Origin: JBHENC01 sp051000345
Lineage (GTDB): Bacteria > Acidobacteriota > Blastocatellia > Pyrinomonadales > Pyrinomonadaceae
Length of the DNA: 56,953 bases
Assembly (NCBI GenBank): GCA_051000345.1
Contig: JBPCOJ010000036.1
Location: 1 to 56,953 of the forward strand
Direction: 5' to 3'
Shown piece after piece: positions 41,365-50,509 of the stretch. Under the pieces are notes generated by a model, which was not told where the DNA came from, did not search any database, and saw only the letters and a program-made list of their open reading frames with translations. The position numbers and the translations under genes were made by a program. Positions within the stretch are counted from its first letter, which is position 1; every line of letters starts with the position of its first letter.

Positions 41365-42582
41365 ATGAAACAAGAGCGAGTGTTGCGTATCAAGATAGCA
41401 GGCCGCCGTGCGTTGGATAACATGCGGCGCGCGGTGCTCGGCATGGTGCGCCGCATACCATTTACCGCACAGGCGCTCGGTCTTCCCGTCAAGAAAATTC
41501 GTTCGATCAAGCAATGGGTGAATGAACAAAAGCAAAGGCTCGATTGGATCGAAAGATGCAAGGGGCCGCACTATGAAACGCTGCAAGATTCTCTTGTTCT
41601 CAATCGTCGTCTCCCGCATTCAATCGTCGAGACAAAAGCGCCGCACGCCTTCAGCATCGAGAATTATCATGTATTGAACGAACTGTTTGTGGCGCGCATC
41701 CCGGAAGCACGCATCGTCGGAACGAGCGGCGCGGTGATAACACCGGACGGTGGCGTGCTGGAAGAATCTACGTGGGGAATGGGTTGGTTACAAAAAGACC
41801 GCGCGCTCAATTCCTTCAAGCTGCGTTACGAACGGCTGGAAGGAAGTTTCTATACGATTGCCAGCCTTTTTTCCGAAGGCTACGCACACTGGGTGCTCGA
41901 CACCTTGCCGAGATTGTTTGCGCTCGATAGTTTGCCGACGGATGATTTGCAGATCATCGTTTCGCGCCCGCTTGCCGAATGGCATAAAGAAAGCCTCGCC
42001 ATGTTGGGACTAGAGAACATGCGGTTCGTTGCGCTCGAAGATCGCTGTCTGCAATTGGAGACGCTTTATTTTCCGGGCTACGTCGGCGATCCCGGCAATC
42101 ATCATCCGCAGGGTTGCCGCTGGCTGCGCGAACGTTTTCTGAAGGACTATAAAAAAGAGCGCGGCACACGGCGGCTATACATCACACGTAGGCTGGCGCG
42201 CGGGCGGCGCGTGCTCAACGAAGAAGAGTTGCATCCGATTTTGAATGATTACGGCTTTGAGATCGTCGAGACGGAGAATTTGAGCTTTCGCGGGAAAGTA
42301 GAATTATTGAGCGATGCGGAAATCGTCGTCGGGCCGCACGGCGGTGGCTTGACCAATCTTCTCTTCGCGCCGCAGAGTTGCCGCGTGCTCGAATTGTTTG
42401 ATCCGGGGCATCTGAATGCGGCTTACTATGCGCTGGCGGATGCTCTCGGGCAGGAATACTGGTACATTGTGGGCGAGGCGGCGAACACAGCCGGTGCTCA
42501 ACACGCGATGAGCGGACACGATGATATACGCGTTTCGCCCGCAGCTTTCGCGCAAACTTTGCGCCACATGCTGAAGCCCTGA
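41365..42582 (+). CDS. GT61-family (DUF563) glycosyltransferase
   Basis: Glycosyltransferase of the GT61 type, 405 residues from ATG 41365. FSEGYAHWVLDTLPRLFALD is the family entry motif (HW near the middle), RRLYITRRLARGRRVLNEEE and EIVVGPHGGGLTNLLFAPQS with the nucleotide-binding GPHGxGLTN block are diagnostic. Other starts are open at 41287 and 41245, but both overlap the previous gene. Known GT61 proteins transfer xylose or GlcNAc; the donor here is not known. It precedes the CapD-like gene. Confidence 0.83.
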   Translation: MKQERVLRIKIAGRRALDNMRRAVLGMVRRIPFTAQALGLPVKKIRSIKQWVNEQKQRLDWIERCKGPHYETLQDSLVLNRRLPHSIVETKAPHAFSIENYHVLNELFVARIPEARIVGTSGAVITPDGGVLEESTWGMGWLQKDRALNSFKLRYERLEGSFYTIASLFSEGYAHWVLDTLPRLFALDSLPTDDLQIIVSRPLAEWHKESLAMLGLENMRFVALEDRCLQLETLYFPGYVGDPGNHHPQGCRWLRERFLKDYKKERGTRRLYITRRLARGRRVLNEEELHPILNDYGFEIVETENLSFRGKVELLSDAEIVVGPHGGGLTNLLFAPQSCRVLELFDPGHLNAAYYALADALGQEYWYIVGEAANTAGAQHAMSGHDDIRVSPAAFAQTLRHMLKP

Positions 42583-42635
42583 ACAGAACATTTATCGAAA
42601 CAAAATTTTAAGCGGAAAGCGAATTAGCACATACA

Positions 42636-43601
42636 ATGAACTCAACGATGAACTCGACAATTTTGGTGACGGGCGGCACAGGCTTTTTAGGCAAGCGGCT
42701 CGGGCTTGCGCTGAAGGACAAGCATAACGTCGTGCTCGCGGGGCGCAACAACAAACAGAACATGCTCGCGCAGGGCATGACGGATTGCCGCGTATTGCCG
42801 ATGGATGTGACGAACATCGAATCCGTTCGCGATGTTTTCACGGAGGTTGCGCCGGACATCGTCATTCACGCGGCGGCGACGAAGTTTGTCGACTTGGCCG
42901 AACGCCAGCCGATGGAGTGCGTCGATGTCAATGTGCTCGGCTCGCAAAACGTGGCGCGTGTCGCGGTCGAGAAAAAAATAGATTCCGTAATCGGTATTTC
43001 CACTGACAAAGCCTCGCCGCCCGTGCGCAACACTTATGGCTTATCGAAGGCTTTGATGGAAAGGGTTTTTTGTTCGATGAACGGCAAGACGCAGACGAAG
43101 TTTGCCTGTGTGCGTTACGGCAACGTCGCATGGTCAACCGGCTCCGTGCTGCCGATCTGGAAAAGGATGCACGAAGAAACGGGCGTCATCGGCACGACCG
43201 GGCCGGAGATGCGCCGCTTTTTCTTTACCGTCGATGAAGCCGTAAAATTAGTGACGACGGCGATGAATAACATCGAAGACTTGCAGGGCAAAGTTCTCGC
43301 CAGACGCATGAAGGCGGCGCAGGTCAGGGACATTCTGGAGTTGTGGGTCAACACAAAAGGCGGGAAATGGGAAAAAATAGAAGGGCGTCCCGGCGAGCGC
43401 ATAGACGAATTTCTGATCGGTGATTTGGAATTGCCGCACACTTCCGACAAAACATTCGACGGCGTGCAGCACTACATTATTTCGTTTAATCAAACTGCCG
43501 CCGAACCCGTCGAAGTCGGTTTGTCGTCGGCCAACGCCGAACGCTTGAGCGAAGCGGAAATACTCGACATCATCAATCATCCGCCCGCCGAAGAATCGTG
43601 A
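42636..43601 (+). CDS. CapD/PseB-like UDP-sugar 4,6-dehydratase or epimerase
   Basis: SDR of 321 residues in the polysaccharide_biosynth_2 family. TILVTGGTGFLGKRLGL is near residues 8-24, VIHAAATKFVDLAERQPMEC near 76-95, and the catalytic block ISTDKASPPVRNTYGLSKAL matches the STDKA-Tyr-x3-Lys arrangement of FlaA1/PseB/CapE enzymes that make UDP-4-keto-6-deoxy-HexNAc. Two ATGs 12 nt apart (42636, 42648) are possible. The next gene begins on its stop (TGATG). It leads a four-gene block with a nucleotidyltransferase, DUF362 protein and AsnB-like protein. Confidence 0.87.
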   Translation: MNSTMNSTILVTGGTGFLGKRLGLALKDKHNVVLAGRNNKQNMLAQGMTDCRVLPMDVTNIESVRDVFTEVAPDIVIHAAATKFVDLAERQPMECVDVNVLGSQNVARVAVEKKIDSVIGISTDKASPPVRNTYGLSKALMERVFCSMNGKTQTKFACVRYGNVAWSTGSVLPIWKRMHEETGVIGTTGPEMRRFFFTVDEAVKLVTTAMNNIEDLQGKVLARRMKAAQVRDILELWVNTKGGKWEKIEGRPGERIDEFLIGDLELPHTSDKTFDGVQHYIISFNQTAAEPVEVGLSSANAERLSEAEILDIINHPPAEES

Positions 43602-44272
43602 TGCAGCACATCAAACACGCCGTTATCATGGCCGCCGGGCGCGGGCAACGCATGATGCCCGTCACGGATTCTTTTCCGAAACCGATGGCACCCTACAACA
43701 ACTCGACTTTGATTGCGCAGGGCATCCAATTGATCGCGCAAAAGGTCGAAGCGGTTCACGTCACGGTCGGCTACAAGAAAGCGATGCTCGCGCGCCATGT
43801 CATCGAATGCGGCGCTCATTCGGTTCTCAACACCGACGGCGAAAGTAATTCGTGGTGGATTTACAATACGCTGCTCAAGCATCTCGACGAACCCGTTTGC
43901 GTGCTGACGTGCGACAATGTCGTTGACATAGATTTCGATCTGCTCGAAGCCGATTACGAAAAGATGGGTCATCCGGCGTGTATGATTGTTCCGGTCAAGC
44001 CCGTGCCGGGTCTCGACGGCGATTATATTTTTCATCGCGACGGCGTCGTCACGGAATTGAACCGCGCGAAGGAATCCGAAATATATTGTTCCGGGATACA
44101 GATTTTGAATCCCTATAAAGTGAATCGATTGACAGCAGGCGGCGGCGATTTTTATTCTGTCTGGAGTCAATTGATGGCGCGCGAACAATTGCTTGTTTCT
44201 TCTGTTTACCCGAAGAAGTGGATCGGCGTCGATACAATGCTGCACTTAATCGCCCTGAATAATCAATTTTGA
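43601..44272 (+). CDS. Sugar nucleotidyltransferase-like protein
   Basis: NTP-transferase fold protein of 223 residues. AVIMAAGRGQRMMPVTDSFP near residues 7-26 with PKPMAPYNN and the metal-site strand VLTCDNVVDIDFD near 105-117 match sugar-1-phosphate or phosphocholine-type nucleotidyltransferases. Start ATG 43601 shares a base with the CapD-like stop (TGATG). It may activate a sugar or small group that the neighbouring CapD-like, DUF362 and AsnB-like proteins process. Substrate unknown. Confidence 0.83.
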   Translation: MQHIKHAVIMAAGRGQRMMPVTDSFPKPMAPYNNSTLIAQGIQLIAQKVEAVHVTVGYKKAMLARHVIECGAHSVLNTDGESNSWWIYNTLLKHLDEPVCVLTCDNVVDIDFDLLEADYEKMGHPACMIVPVKPVPGLDGDYIFHRDGVVTELNRAKESEIYCSGIQILNPYKVNRLTAGGGDFYSVWSQLMAREQLLVSSVYPKKWIGVDTMLHLIALNNQF

Positions 44273-44327
44273 GTTTAGTTGCAAAGAGCAGGCGACGTTA
44301 AATCTGTTGACGGTATCGAACGATGCT

Positions 44328-44333
44328 GAAAGG
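44328..44333 (+). promoter_or_regulatory. Ribosome binding site deciding the DUF362 start
   Basis: GAAAGG lies 6 nt before GTG 44340, while no such box precedes the alternative TTG at 44307. Confidence 0.5.
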
Positions 44334-44339
44334 TTGGCA

Positions 44340-45875
44340 GTGTTAGACAATTCCGCAGTTTCAATTTTCAGAGACGCCGGGGCGCACTATCCGCAGGACG
44401 CTCCGTTTCACGCGGGCGAAGCATACCCGGAATACCCTTTCACAGGAGCAACGCATCTCGATCCGTCCAATAAAGTTTACGGCGCGGTGCGCGAGTCGCT
44501 GCGTCTTTTAGCACTTGATGCCGACAAGTTCGGTTCGCCCGCCTGGAATCCGTTCGGCGCGTTCATTGCGCCAGGCGATGCTGTAGTCATCAAACCGAAT
44601 GCCGTTTCGGACATTAACCAGAATCGCGCCGAAACCGTTTTCGCAAGCATCACGCACGGCTCGGTGCTGCGCGCTGTCATAGACTATGCGTACAAGGCTC
44701 TCGAAGGGCGCGGCAAGCTCTCCGTCGCAGACGCGCCGCTCGCTCACAGCAATTTCGAGAACTGGAAAAATTTGATGGGCCTCGATAGCATCGTGGAGCT
44801 TTACCGCGAGCGCTTCGGCTTCGAGATTGAAGTGCATGACCTGCGCAATCTTTATGTGCCTTGGGATGACGAGCACGGTTTTGCGCCGTCGCATTTGCGC
44901 GAACGCGCCGCGCGTGATCCCGCCGGATATGTCGAAGTTGACTTGCGAGAAACAAGCGAGTTTGCCGGGTTCACGACGAAAGACGTGCGACTAATGTACG
45001 GCTCGGATTTCAAGCGCGAGCAAACCGTACAGCATCACTTGAACGGGCATCATCGTTACTACGTGGCAAAGTCCGTGCTCGATGCGGACGTGTTGATCTC
45101 CGTGCCGAAGATGAAAACGCATCAGAAGGTCGGCGTTACTTTGAACATCAAAGGCATGGTCGGGACACAGGGCGACAAAAATTATATTCCGCATTATCGC
45201 ATCGGCGATCCTTCGCGCGGCGGCGACGAATATCCGGATCAAGGCGCGCTGCAAAACGCGCTCAATCGCTCGCGCATGTGGCTTTATACGGAATTGTTGG
45301 GACGCGAAACCAGAGCCGCCGATGTCGCGTTCAAGGCGCTCGGCCACGTTCATCAGACAGGCCAGCGCGCCGTCGAATGGCGCGGGCTACGCAAGCACGG
45401 GAGCAACTATTTATGGAATATCACGGGCGGCGCGTGGCACGGCAACGACACGGCATGGCGTATGACGCTCGATCTAATGCGCATAGTGCTTTACAGCAAC
45501 AGCGAAGGCGAGATTTGCGAAACGCCGCAGCGAAAGTTTTTCTCTGTGGTTGACGGCATTACGGGCGGCGAAAAAAACGGGCCGCTCGCGCCTTCTGCGA
45601 AACACTGCGGCGCTATTATCGCAGGCTTTAATCCGCTTGCGGTCGATGCCGTGACTGCCCGATTAATGGGTTATGATCCGCGCAAAATCAAAATGCTCGC
45701 CGAAGGGTTGCGTAGATCATGGCTGAAGTTTTCAGACGAAGCACTCTACAACCTTCCAGTCGCGTCTAACGTCGTCGAGTATGAAGCAATGATGTCGAAT
45801 ATGATTGATCCGTTTTTGCAGTTCGAGCCGTCGCAGGGCTGGCGCGGCCACATCGAAATCAATGAAGCACGTTGA
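44340..45875 (+). CDS. DUF362 domain protein
   Basis: Protein of 511 residues from GTG 44340. The DUF362 core shows VVIKPNAVSDINQNRAETVF near residues 81-100, LISVPKMKTHQKVGVTLNIK near 257-276, and NPLAVDAVTARLMGYDPRKI near 429-448. Many DUF362 proteins carry ferredoxin-type cysteine clusters; here only scattered single cysteines are seen, so no iron-sulfur domain. No signal peptide is visible. The biochemical role is unknown. Its place between a nucleotidyltransferase and an AsnB-like protein suggests work on an activated sugar or its amide. Confidence 0.82.
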   Translation: MLDNSAVSIFRDAGAHYPQDAPFHAGEAYPEYPFTGATHLDPSNKVYGAVRESLRLLALDADKFGSPAWNPFGAFIAPGDAVVIKPNAVSDINQNRAETVFASITHGSVLRAVIDYAYKALEGRGKLSVADAPLAHSNFENWKNLMGLDSIVELYRERFGFEIEVHDLRNLYVPWDDEHGFAPSHLRERAARDPAGYVEVDLRETSEFAGFTTKDVRLMYGSDFKREQTVQHHLNGHHRYYVAKSVLDADVLISVPKMKTHQKVGVTLNIKGMVGTQGDKNYIPHYRIGDPSRGGDEYPDQGALQNALNRSRMWLYTELLGRETRAADVAFKALGHVHQTGQRAVEWRGLRKHGSNYLWNITGGAWHGNDTAWRMTLDLMRIVLYSNSEGEICETPQRKFFSVVDGITGGEKNGPLAPSAKHCGAIIAGFNPLAVDAVTARLMGYDPRKIKMLAEGLRRSWLKFSDEALYNLPVASNVVEYEAMMSNMIDPFLQFEPSQGWRGHIEINEAR

Positions 45876-45929
45876 TAATTTTTCGCCATCGAGAAGTTTA
45901 AGGCGGCGAAAGGTTGCGCGAGGCGGGCG

Positions 45930-47333
45930 ATGACTAAAACGTTCGAGACGGATTGGCTTGCTTCCGCGCCCGTCTTTTACAACGAAGCAAAAGGCACCGC
46001 GAGCCACAACGTCAACGACGTTATTGATTTTGATAATTTCGAGTTTCACGCGGAAGGCTTCAACAACTTTCTTGATTTCGGCTATTCGGTTTTCGGGCAG
46101 ACTCCGCTCCGCGACGTTAAGTTTCTGCCTCACTCGTCGAGATTAACGCTGCATGACGACGGGCGATTCGAGATCGCGCGCCTTCCCGATCCGGTTGATG
46201 CGTGGCTCGATAAAACATCGCATGAAGACGACGCATTTCATCTGCTTTCGTCTTCCGTCAACGAATGGGAAAAGTCGCACGTGGGCGAGATTATTCTACC
46301 GACCAGCGGCGGCTATGATTCGAGACTCCTGAACCTGCTAATCGAAGATAAAGCGCGCATACGTTCGTTCACTTACGGCCCGTCGGAAAATCAGGCGGAC
46401 TCGTATGAAGTCGTGTACGCGCGCAAAATCTCCGAAGTTTTAGGCACGCGCTGGCAACATATTCCGCTCGGCGATTTCCATTTACACTTTGATGAATGGA
46501 ACAAACTCTTCGGCGTCTCGACGCACGCGCACGGCCTTTACCATATAGAATTTTACAATAAAATCAGGCCGCTCGTTGACGGCGGCAATCCGTTCCTGAG
46601 CGGCATTATCGGCGATGCTTGGGCGGGCAGCGTGCATGTGCCGGAACTCGCCGCGCCGCGCGACACGCTCAAACTCGGTTACACTCACGGCATGACAGCC
46701 GATGCTAAAATGAGTTTAATGCGCAACGATAGTGAAGGCTGTGTTGCCGGTGGCAGCCTCATGGGAGAATACTATGCGCTTCATCAGGAGCGTTTAAGGT
46801 CGCCGCTCTATCGCATTGTCGAAGCGATGCGGTTCAAGCTCGTGTTGCTGACTTATCTTTTCGCAGTGCCAGCGTCTTTCGGCTTCAAACCATGGTCGCC
46901 GTTTCTGATTCCCGAAGTCGCGCTGACGATGCTCACGCTGCCCTTCGAGCGTAGGAAAAATCGCGTCTGGCAGCAAGAGTTTTTTCAAAAGCACGGGCTG
47001 AATTTAGAGGCGATGAATCTGCGCGCGAATTATCAAAACAGCATTAATTATCAAGCGATGCGGCGTGTTCGCGTCGCGCCGCTCGATGAGAAACTGCTCG
47101 GTCAAATCGTTAAAGTATCCTACGTCAAATGGATCAATCGTTATGTCGGACAGCAGGGCAAATTATGGGAAACCATCTGGATGATTCCGCAAATACCCGG
47201 CATACGCGGCGCGCTTTACCGCATGAACAAACTTCAGGGAACGCGCCTCAAAGCCTACTATGCTTACTTGACGCTCAAACCAATCGAAAACTTGTTGAAG
47301 CGCAAAGCAGTGGAAACCACAGTCCGAACTTAA
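45930..47333 (+). CDS. Asparagine-synthase-like protein lacking the glutaminase domain
   Basis: Protein of 467 residues with an adenylating PP-loop: LPTSGGYDSRLLNLLI places SGGYDS at 126-131, the SGGxDS loop of asparagine synthase, followed by IRSFTYGPSENQADSYEVVY. The first 110 residues are not a glutaminase and the N-terminal Cys is absent, so ammonia must come from elsewhere, or the amine is not ammonia. It may form an amide or similar bond on a sugar acid. This contrasts with the complete enzyme at 4.4 kb. It starts 55 nt after the DUF362 gene with a GAGG-like box. Confidence 0.8.
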   Translation: MTKTFETDWLASAPVFYNEAKGTASHNVNDVIDFDNFEFHAEGFNNFLDFGYSVFGQTPLRDVKFLPHSSRLTLHDDGRFEIARLPDPVDAWLDKTSHEDDAFHLLSSSVNEWEKSHVGEIILPTSGGYDSRLLNLLIEDKARIRSFTYGPSENQADSYEVVYARKISEVLGTRWQHIPLGDFHLHFDEWNKLFGVSTHAHGLYHIEFYNKIRPLVDGGNPFLSGIIGDAWAGSVHVPELAAPRDTLKLGYTHGMTADAKMSLMRNDSEGCVAGGSLMGEYYALHQERLRSPLYRIVEAMRFKLVLLTYLFAVPASFGFKPWSPFLIPEVALTMLTLPFERRKNRVWQQEFFQKHGLNLEAMNLRANYQNSINYQAMRRVRVAPLDEKLLGQIVKVSYVKWINRYVGQQGKLWETIWMIPQIPGIRGALYRMNKLQGTRLKAYYAYLTLKPIENLLKRKAVETTVRT

Positions 47334-47340
47334 AGACGCG

Positions 47341-48318
47341 ATGAGTTCAAAAAAGGTCAACCATACGAAGACGCCGCTTGCGATCTTCACTTACAATCGC
47401 CCGCGCTATGCGGAGCAACTAATGGAAACGCTCGCACGGTGCGCGCGTCTCGACGAATGCCAGATTTATATTTATTGCGACGCCGCCAAAAATCCCGAAC
47501 AAGTTGCGTCAGTCGAAGAATCGCGCCGGACGGTGCGCGTGTGGGCTGAAAAATTGAACGCAGTCGTCATCGAACGCGAAAAGAATTTTGGTCTCGCGCG
47601 TTCCATCGTGACGGCGATCACAGAGCTTTGCGATGAGTTCGGGCGCGTCATCGTGCTCGAAGACGATCTACGAGTCAGCCCGGATTTTTTGGACTTTATG
47701 CTGCGCGCGCTTGCCCTGTATCGTGACGAAGCGCGTGTCTATCAAATCTCGGGTTTTACGTTTCGCATAAAACATTCGCCGCCGCCCGACGCATTCTTTA
47801 TACCGCTTACGACGTCATGGGGATGGGCGACGTGGGCGCGTGCGTGGCAGGCATTTGATTGGAATGCGACGGGAGCCATTGAAGCGCTCGCCGACGCGGG
47901 AATGCGCCGCCGCTTTAACGCGGACGAGAGCGGCGATTACTACACGATGCTGCAGCAATGCATGGCGGGGCAAAACGATTCGTGGGCGGTGCGCTGGTGG
48001 TGGGCGGTTTTCAAGGCTGGCGGCCTTGTGCTTTACCCGCGCAAGTCGCTTGTGTGGGTCGGCGGCTTCGATGATTCCGGCACACACAATCGCGCTTCAT
48101 CCGTCCTTCGCCAAGACACACCGGAATCCTTCTCGCAACCGAGACTTACGCCTCAACTCGCGTTGCCGGAAAAAATCGCTGTGGACGAAGCAGCGTTTGA
48201 TAGAATCAAAGCCTTTCTCAGAAAACAGCGGCGGCGCGATGAGCAACGCACGCCTGCAATGCTGGCACGGCGTGCTTTGAAAAAAATGTTTCGTAGCCTT
48301 GCGCCGACCCGAACGTGA
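47341..48318 (+). CDS. Glycosyltransferase, GNT-I/GT2-like
   Basis: GT-A protein of 325 residues. LAIFTYNRPRYAEQLMETLA near residues 11-30 and REKNFGLARSIVTAITELCD then VIVLEDDLRVSPDFLDFMLR (with the EDD metal site near 110-113) match the glycosyltransferase group related to GNT-I. SWGWATWARAWQAFDW is also typical. It follows the AsnB-like gene by 7 nt. Acceptor and donor unknown. Confidence 0.85.
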   Translation: MSSKKVNHTKTPLAIFTYNRPRYAEQLMETLARCARLDECQIYIYCDAAKNPEQVASVEESRRTVRVWAEKLNAVVIEREKNFGLARSIVTAITELCDEFGRVIVLEDDLRVSPDFLDFMLRALALYRDEARVYQISGFTFRIKHSPPPDAFFIPLTTSWGWATWARAWQAFDWNATGAIEALADAGMRRRFNADESGDYYTMLQQCMAGQNDSWAVRWWWAVFKAGGLVLYPRKSLVWVGGFDDSGTHNRASSVLRQDTPESFSQPRLTPQLALPEKIAVDEAAFDRIKAFLRKQRRRDEQRTPAMLARRALKKMFRSLAPTRT

Positions 48319-48415
48319 GGCATGACGGTCTTTGCACCGCGACGCTATTGATGAAATGTTATGTCGCGCGGTTAAAGCAAACAGACGGGCGGCGCGTGTT
48401 AAGGCAATTCACAAA

Positions 48416-49057
48416 ATGCGCAGACATATCGTCACGTTTCTTAAAAGAACATTGAACCCGCAGCCGAATGCGCGTGCGGAGTGGCCGCGCATACTGCCCG
48501 GAGCAGTTTCAATCGGAAGCGGCACACGCATTGCCGGATCGCAACTGCGCGTTGAAGACGCCAACGGATGCGCGCTCGACATCGGGGCGCAGAGCAATAT
48601 CGAAGGCGCTCTGATTTTCGAGAAAAGCGGGGCGCAGATAAACGTCGGCGCGCGCACGCACATCGGCGGCGGCACATTGATAGACGCCGCATGTCGGATA
48701 GAAATCGGCAACGATGTGCTCGTCGGCTTCGATGCGTTGTTGATGGATCACGATTCGCACTCGCTTCGTTTTGCGATCAGGCGCAACGATGTTCGCGGTA
48801 TAATCGAAGGCACAAAAGATTGGACGGATGTCCGCATGGCACCCATCGTCATCCATGACAAAGCATGGATCGGCGCGCGGGCGATAATCTTACGCGGCGT
48901 TACCATCGGCGAAGGCTCAATCGTTGCGGCGGGCAGCGTCGTGACAAAAAGCATCCCGGCATGGAGCATCGCGGCGGGCAATCCCGCCAGAATCGTGCGC
49001 GCCATGACGGAAGACGAGCGCGATTTCGAGCAGACCGCATTGATCGGTAACAAATGA
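48416..49057 (+). CDS. Left-handed beta-helix O-acyltransferase
   Basis: Hexapeptide-repeat acyltransferase, 213 residues from ATG 48416. Repeats run through IGSGTRIAGSQLRVEDANG and INVGARTHIGGGTLIDAACR; the active-site loop DALLMDHDSHSL holds the likely catalytic His, and the end reads GSVVTKSIPAWSIAAGNPAR, as in maltose/galactoside acetyltransferase relatives. Earlier in-frame starts (48332 TTG, 48356 ATG) would add a basic non-conserved stretch. It probably acetylates a glycan or its precursor. Confidence 0.8.
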   Translation: MRRHIVTFLKRTLNPQPNARAEWPRILPGAVSIGSGTRIAGSQLRVEDANGCALDIGAQSNIEGALIFEKSGAQINVGARTHIGGGTLIDAACRIEIGNDVLVGFDALLMDHDSHSLRFAIRRNDVRGIIEGTKDWTDVRMAPIVIHDKAWIGARAIILRGVTIGEGSIVAAGSVVTKSIPAWSIAAGNPARIVRAMTEDERDFEQTALIGNK

Positions 49058-49117
49058 TTTCCGGCAACAGATAATTAAAAGACAAATAGCCTTAGCCACG
49101 ACGTTGCTATAACCTTG

Positions 49118-50395
49118 ATGCTCCACGAACAAAGACCTTTACGCGTGTGCATTGACGCGCGATTGATTAGCGGAACGAGCGGCGGCGTGGAACAGGTCAT
49201 TATCGGATTGGCGAGCGCGTTGTCGAAGTTGGACGATGGCGACGAAGAATATTTGTTTCTCGCTTACGAAGGCGAAGACGCATGGTTGAAGCCGCTCGTC
49301 GGCGGCGCGTGTCGCATGTTTTATAGTCCGGCGGCAACACTGCATCCCGGTTGGGCGCGCTCATTAAAAAATTTTCCGAAAGTGCGCGTAGCCCTGCGCA
49401 AACTTTTAAGCCTGCTGCGCAAACGCTCGCCGCAATTGTTGACGTTGCCGCGTTCGGACGGCACGCTTGAAAGCAACGGCGTTGAGGTAATGCACTTTAC
49501 TTTGCAGAGCGCATTTCTGACGGATGTGCCGAGCATTTATCAGCCACACGACTTGCAACACGCGCATCTACCGGAATTCTTTACGGCGGAGCAGCGTGCG
49601 CTGCGCGATTTCACATACCGCGCTTTTTGCGAGCAGGCGCGCATGGTCGTCGCCATGACTTCATGGGGCAAGCGCGACCTCATCGAGCATTTCAATTTAC
49701 CAGAAGATAAAGTGCGAATTGTGCCTTGGGCACCCGTCATCCACGCTTACGCATCGCCTACACAAGACGATCTGGCGGCAGCGCAGTTGAAGTTCCGATT
49801 ACCCTGTGATTTCGTTTTTTACCCGGCGCAAACATGGCCGCACAAAAATCACATCAAATTGTTGGAAGCAATCGCGCTGTTGCGTGACCGGCACGGGTTG
49901 ATCGTTTCGCTCGTCGCGTCCGGGCATCGCAACGATTTTTATACGCACATTGAGCAGCGCGCGCGCGAATTGAAATTAACCGATCAAGTCCGCTTTCCCG
50001 GCTTCGTCACGCCGCTTGAATTGCAGTGCCTGTACAAGCTGTGTAGGGGCGTTGTGTTTCCGAGCAAGTTTGAAGGTTGGGGAATGCCTTTGACGGAAGC
50101 GTTTCTCGCGGGCGCGCCCGTTGCTTGCTCGAATGCCACATCGCTGCCCGATCTGGTGGCGGATGCGGGCTTAATCTTTAACCCGGACGACGTTGAAGAG
50201 ATGGCTGATGCGATCAGGCGTTTGTGGACAAATGAGGCACTTCGTCAAACGCTTGTCGGGCGCGGCAGAAAACGCGTCGCGCTCTTTTCATGGGATCATA
50301 CGGCGCGCCTGTTTCGCGCTCACTATCGTAGAACTGCGAATCGCCCTTTAACCGGCGAAGACCGCGCCATCCTCGCCGCGCCGCCTTTGCTTTAA
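49118..50395 (+). CDS. Glycosyltransferase family 4
   Basis: GT-B glycosyltransferase of 425 residues from ATG 49118 (a TTG one codon earlier is also open). LRVCIDARLISGTSGGVEQV opens the acceptor domain; the donor domain has DFVFYPAQTWPHKNHIKLLE, VRFPGFVTPLELQCLYKLCR and EGWGMPLTEAFLAGAPVACS (E-x7-E). This is the WcaI/mannosyltransferase-like subgroup. It is the last polysaccharide gene; 114 nt then lead to an unrelated HerA-like gene. Confidence 0.9.
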   Translation: MLHEQRPLRVCIDARLISGTSGGVEQVIIGLASALSKLDDGDEEYLFLAYEGEDAWLKPLVGGACRMFYSPAATLHPGWARSLKNFPKVRVALRKLLSLLRKRSPQLLTLPRSDGTLESNGVEVMHFTLQSAFLTDVPSIYQPHDLQHAHLPEFFTAEQRALRDFTYRAFCEQARMVVAMTSWGKRDLIEHFNLPEDKVRIVPWAPVIHAYASPTQDDLAAAQLKFRLPCDFVFYPAQTWPHKNHIKLLEAIALLRDRHGLIVSLVASGHRNDFYTHIEQRARELKLTDQVRFPGFVTPLELQCLYKLCRGVVFPSKFEGWGMPLTEAFLAGAPVACSNATSLPDLVADAGLIFNPDDVEEMADAIRRLWTNEALRQTLVGRGRKRVALFSWDHTARLFRAHYRRTANRPLTGEDRAILAAPPLL

Positions 50396-50509
50396 CTCGA
50401 ATCCGCGAAGCACTAAAATACGGAATGCGATATGATGCCGCAGGCTCTGGCGAACGAATTTATTTGCGACATGTTTCGCACAGGAATACTTCGACTCCTC
50501 TGATTCACC

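Noticed and set aside
43577..44245. 222-residue minus-strand open frame opposite the nucleotidyltransferase
   Set aside because: Antisense shadow; the plus-strand gene has clear catalytic motifs and operon coupling.
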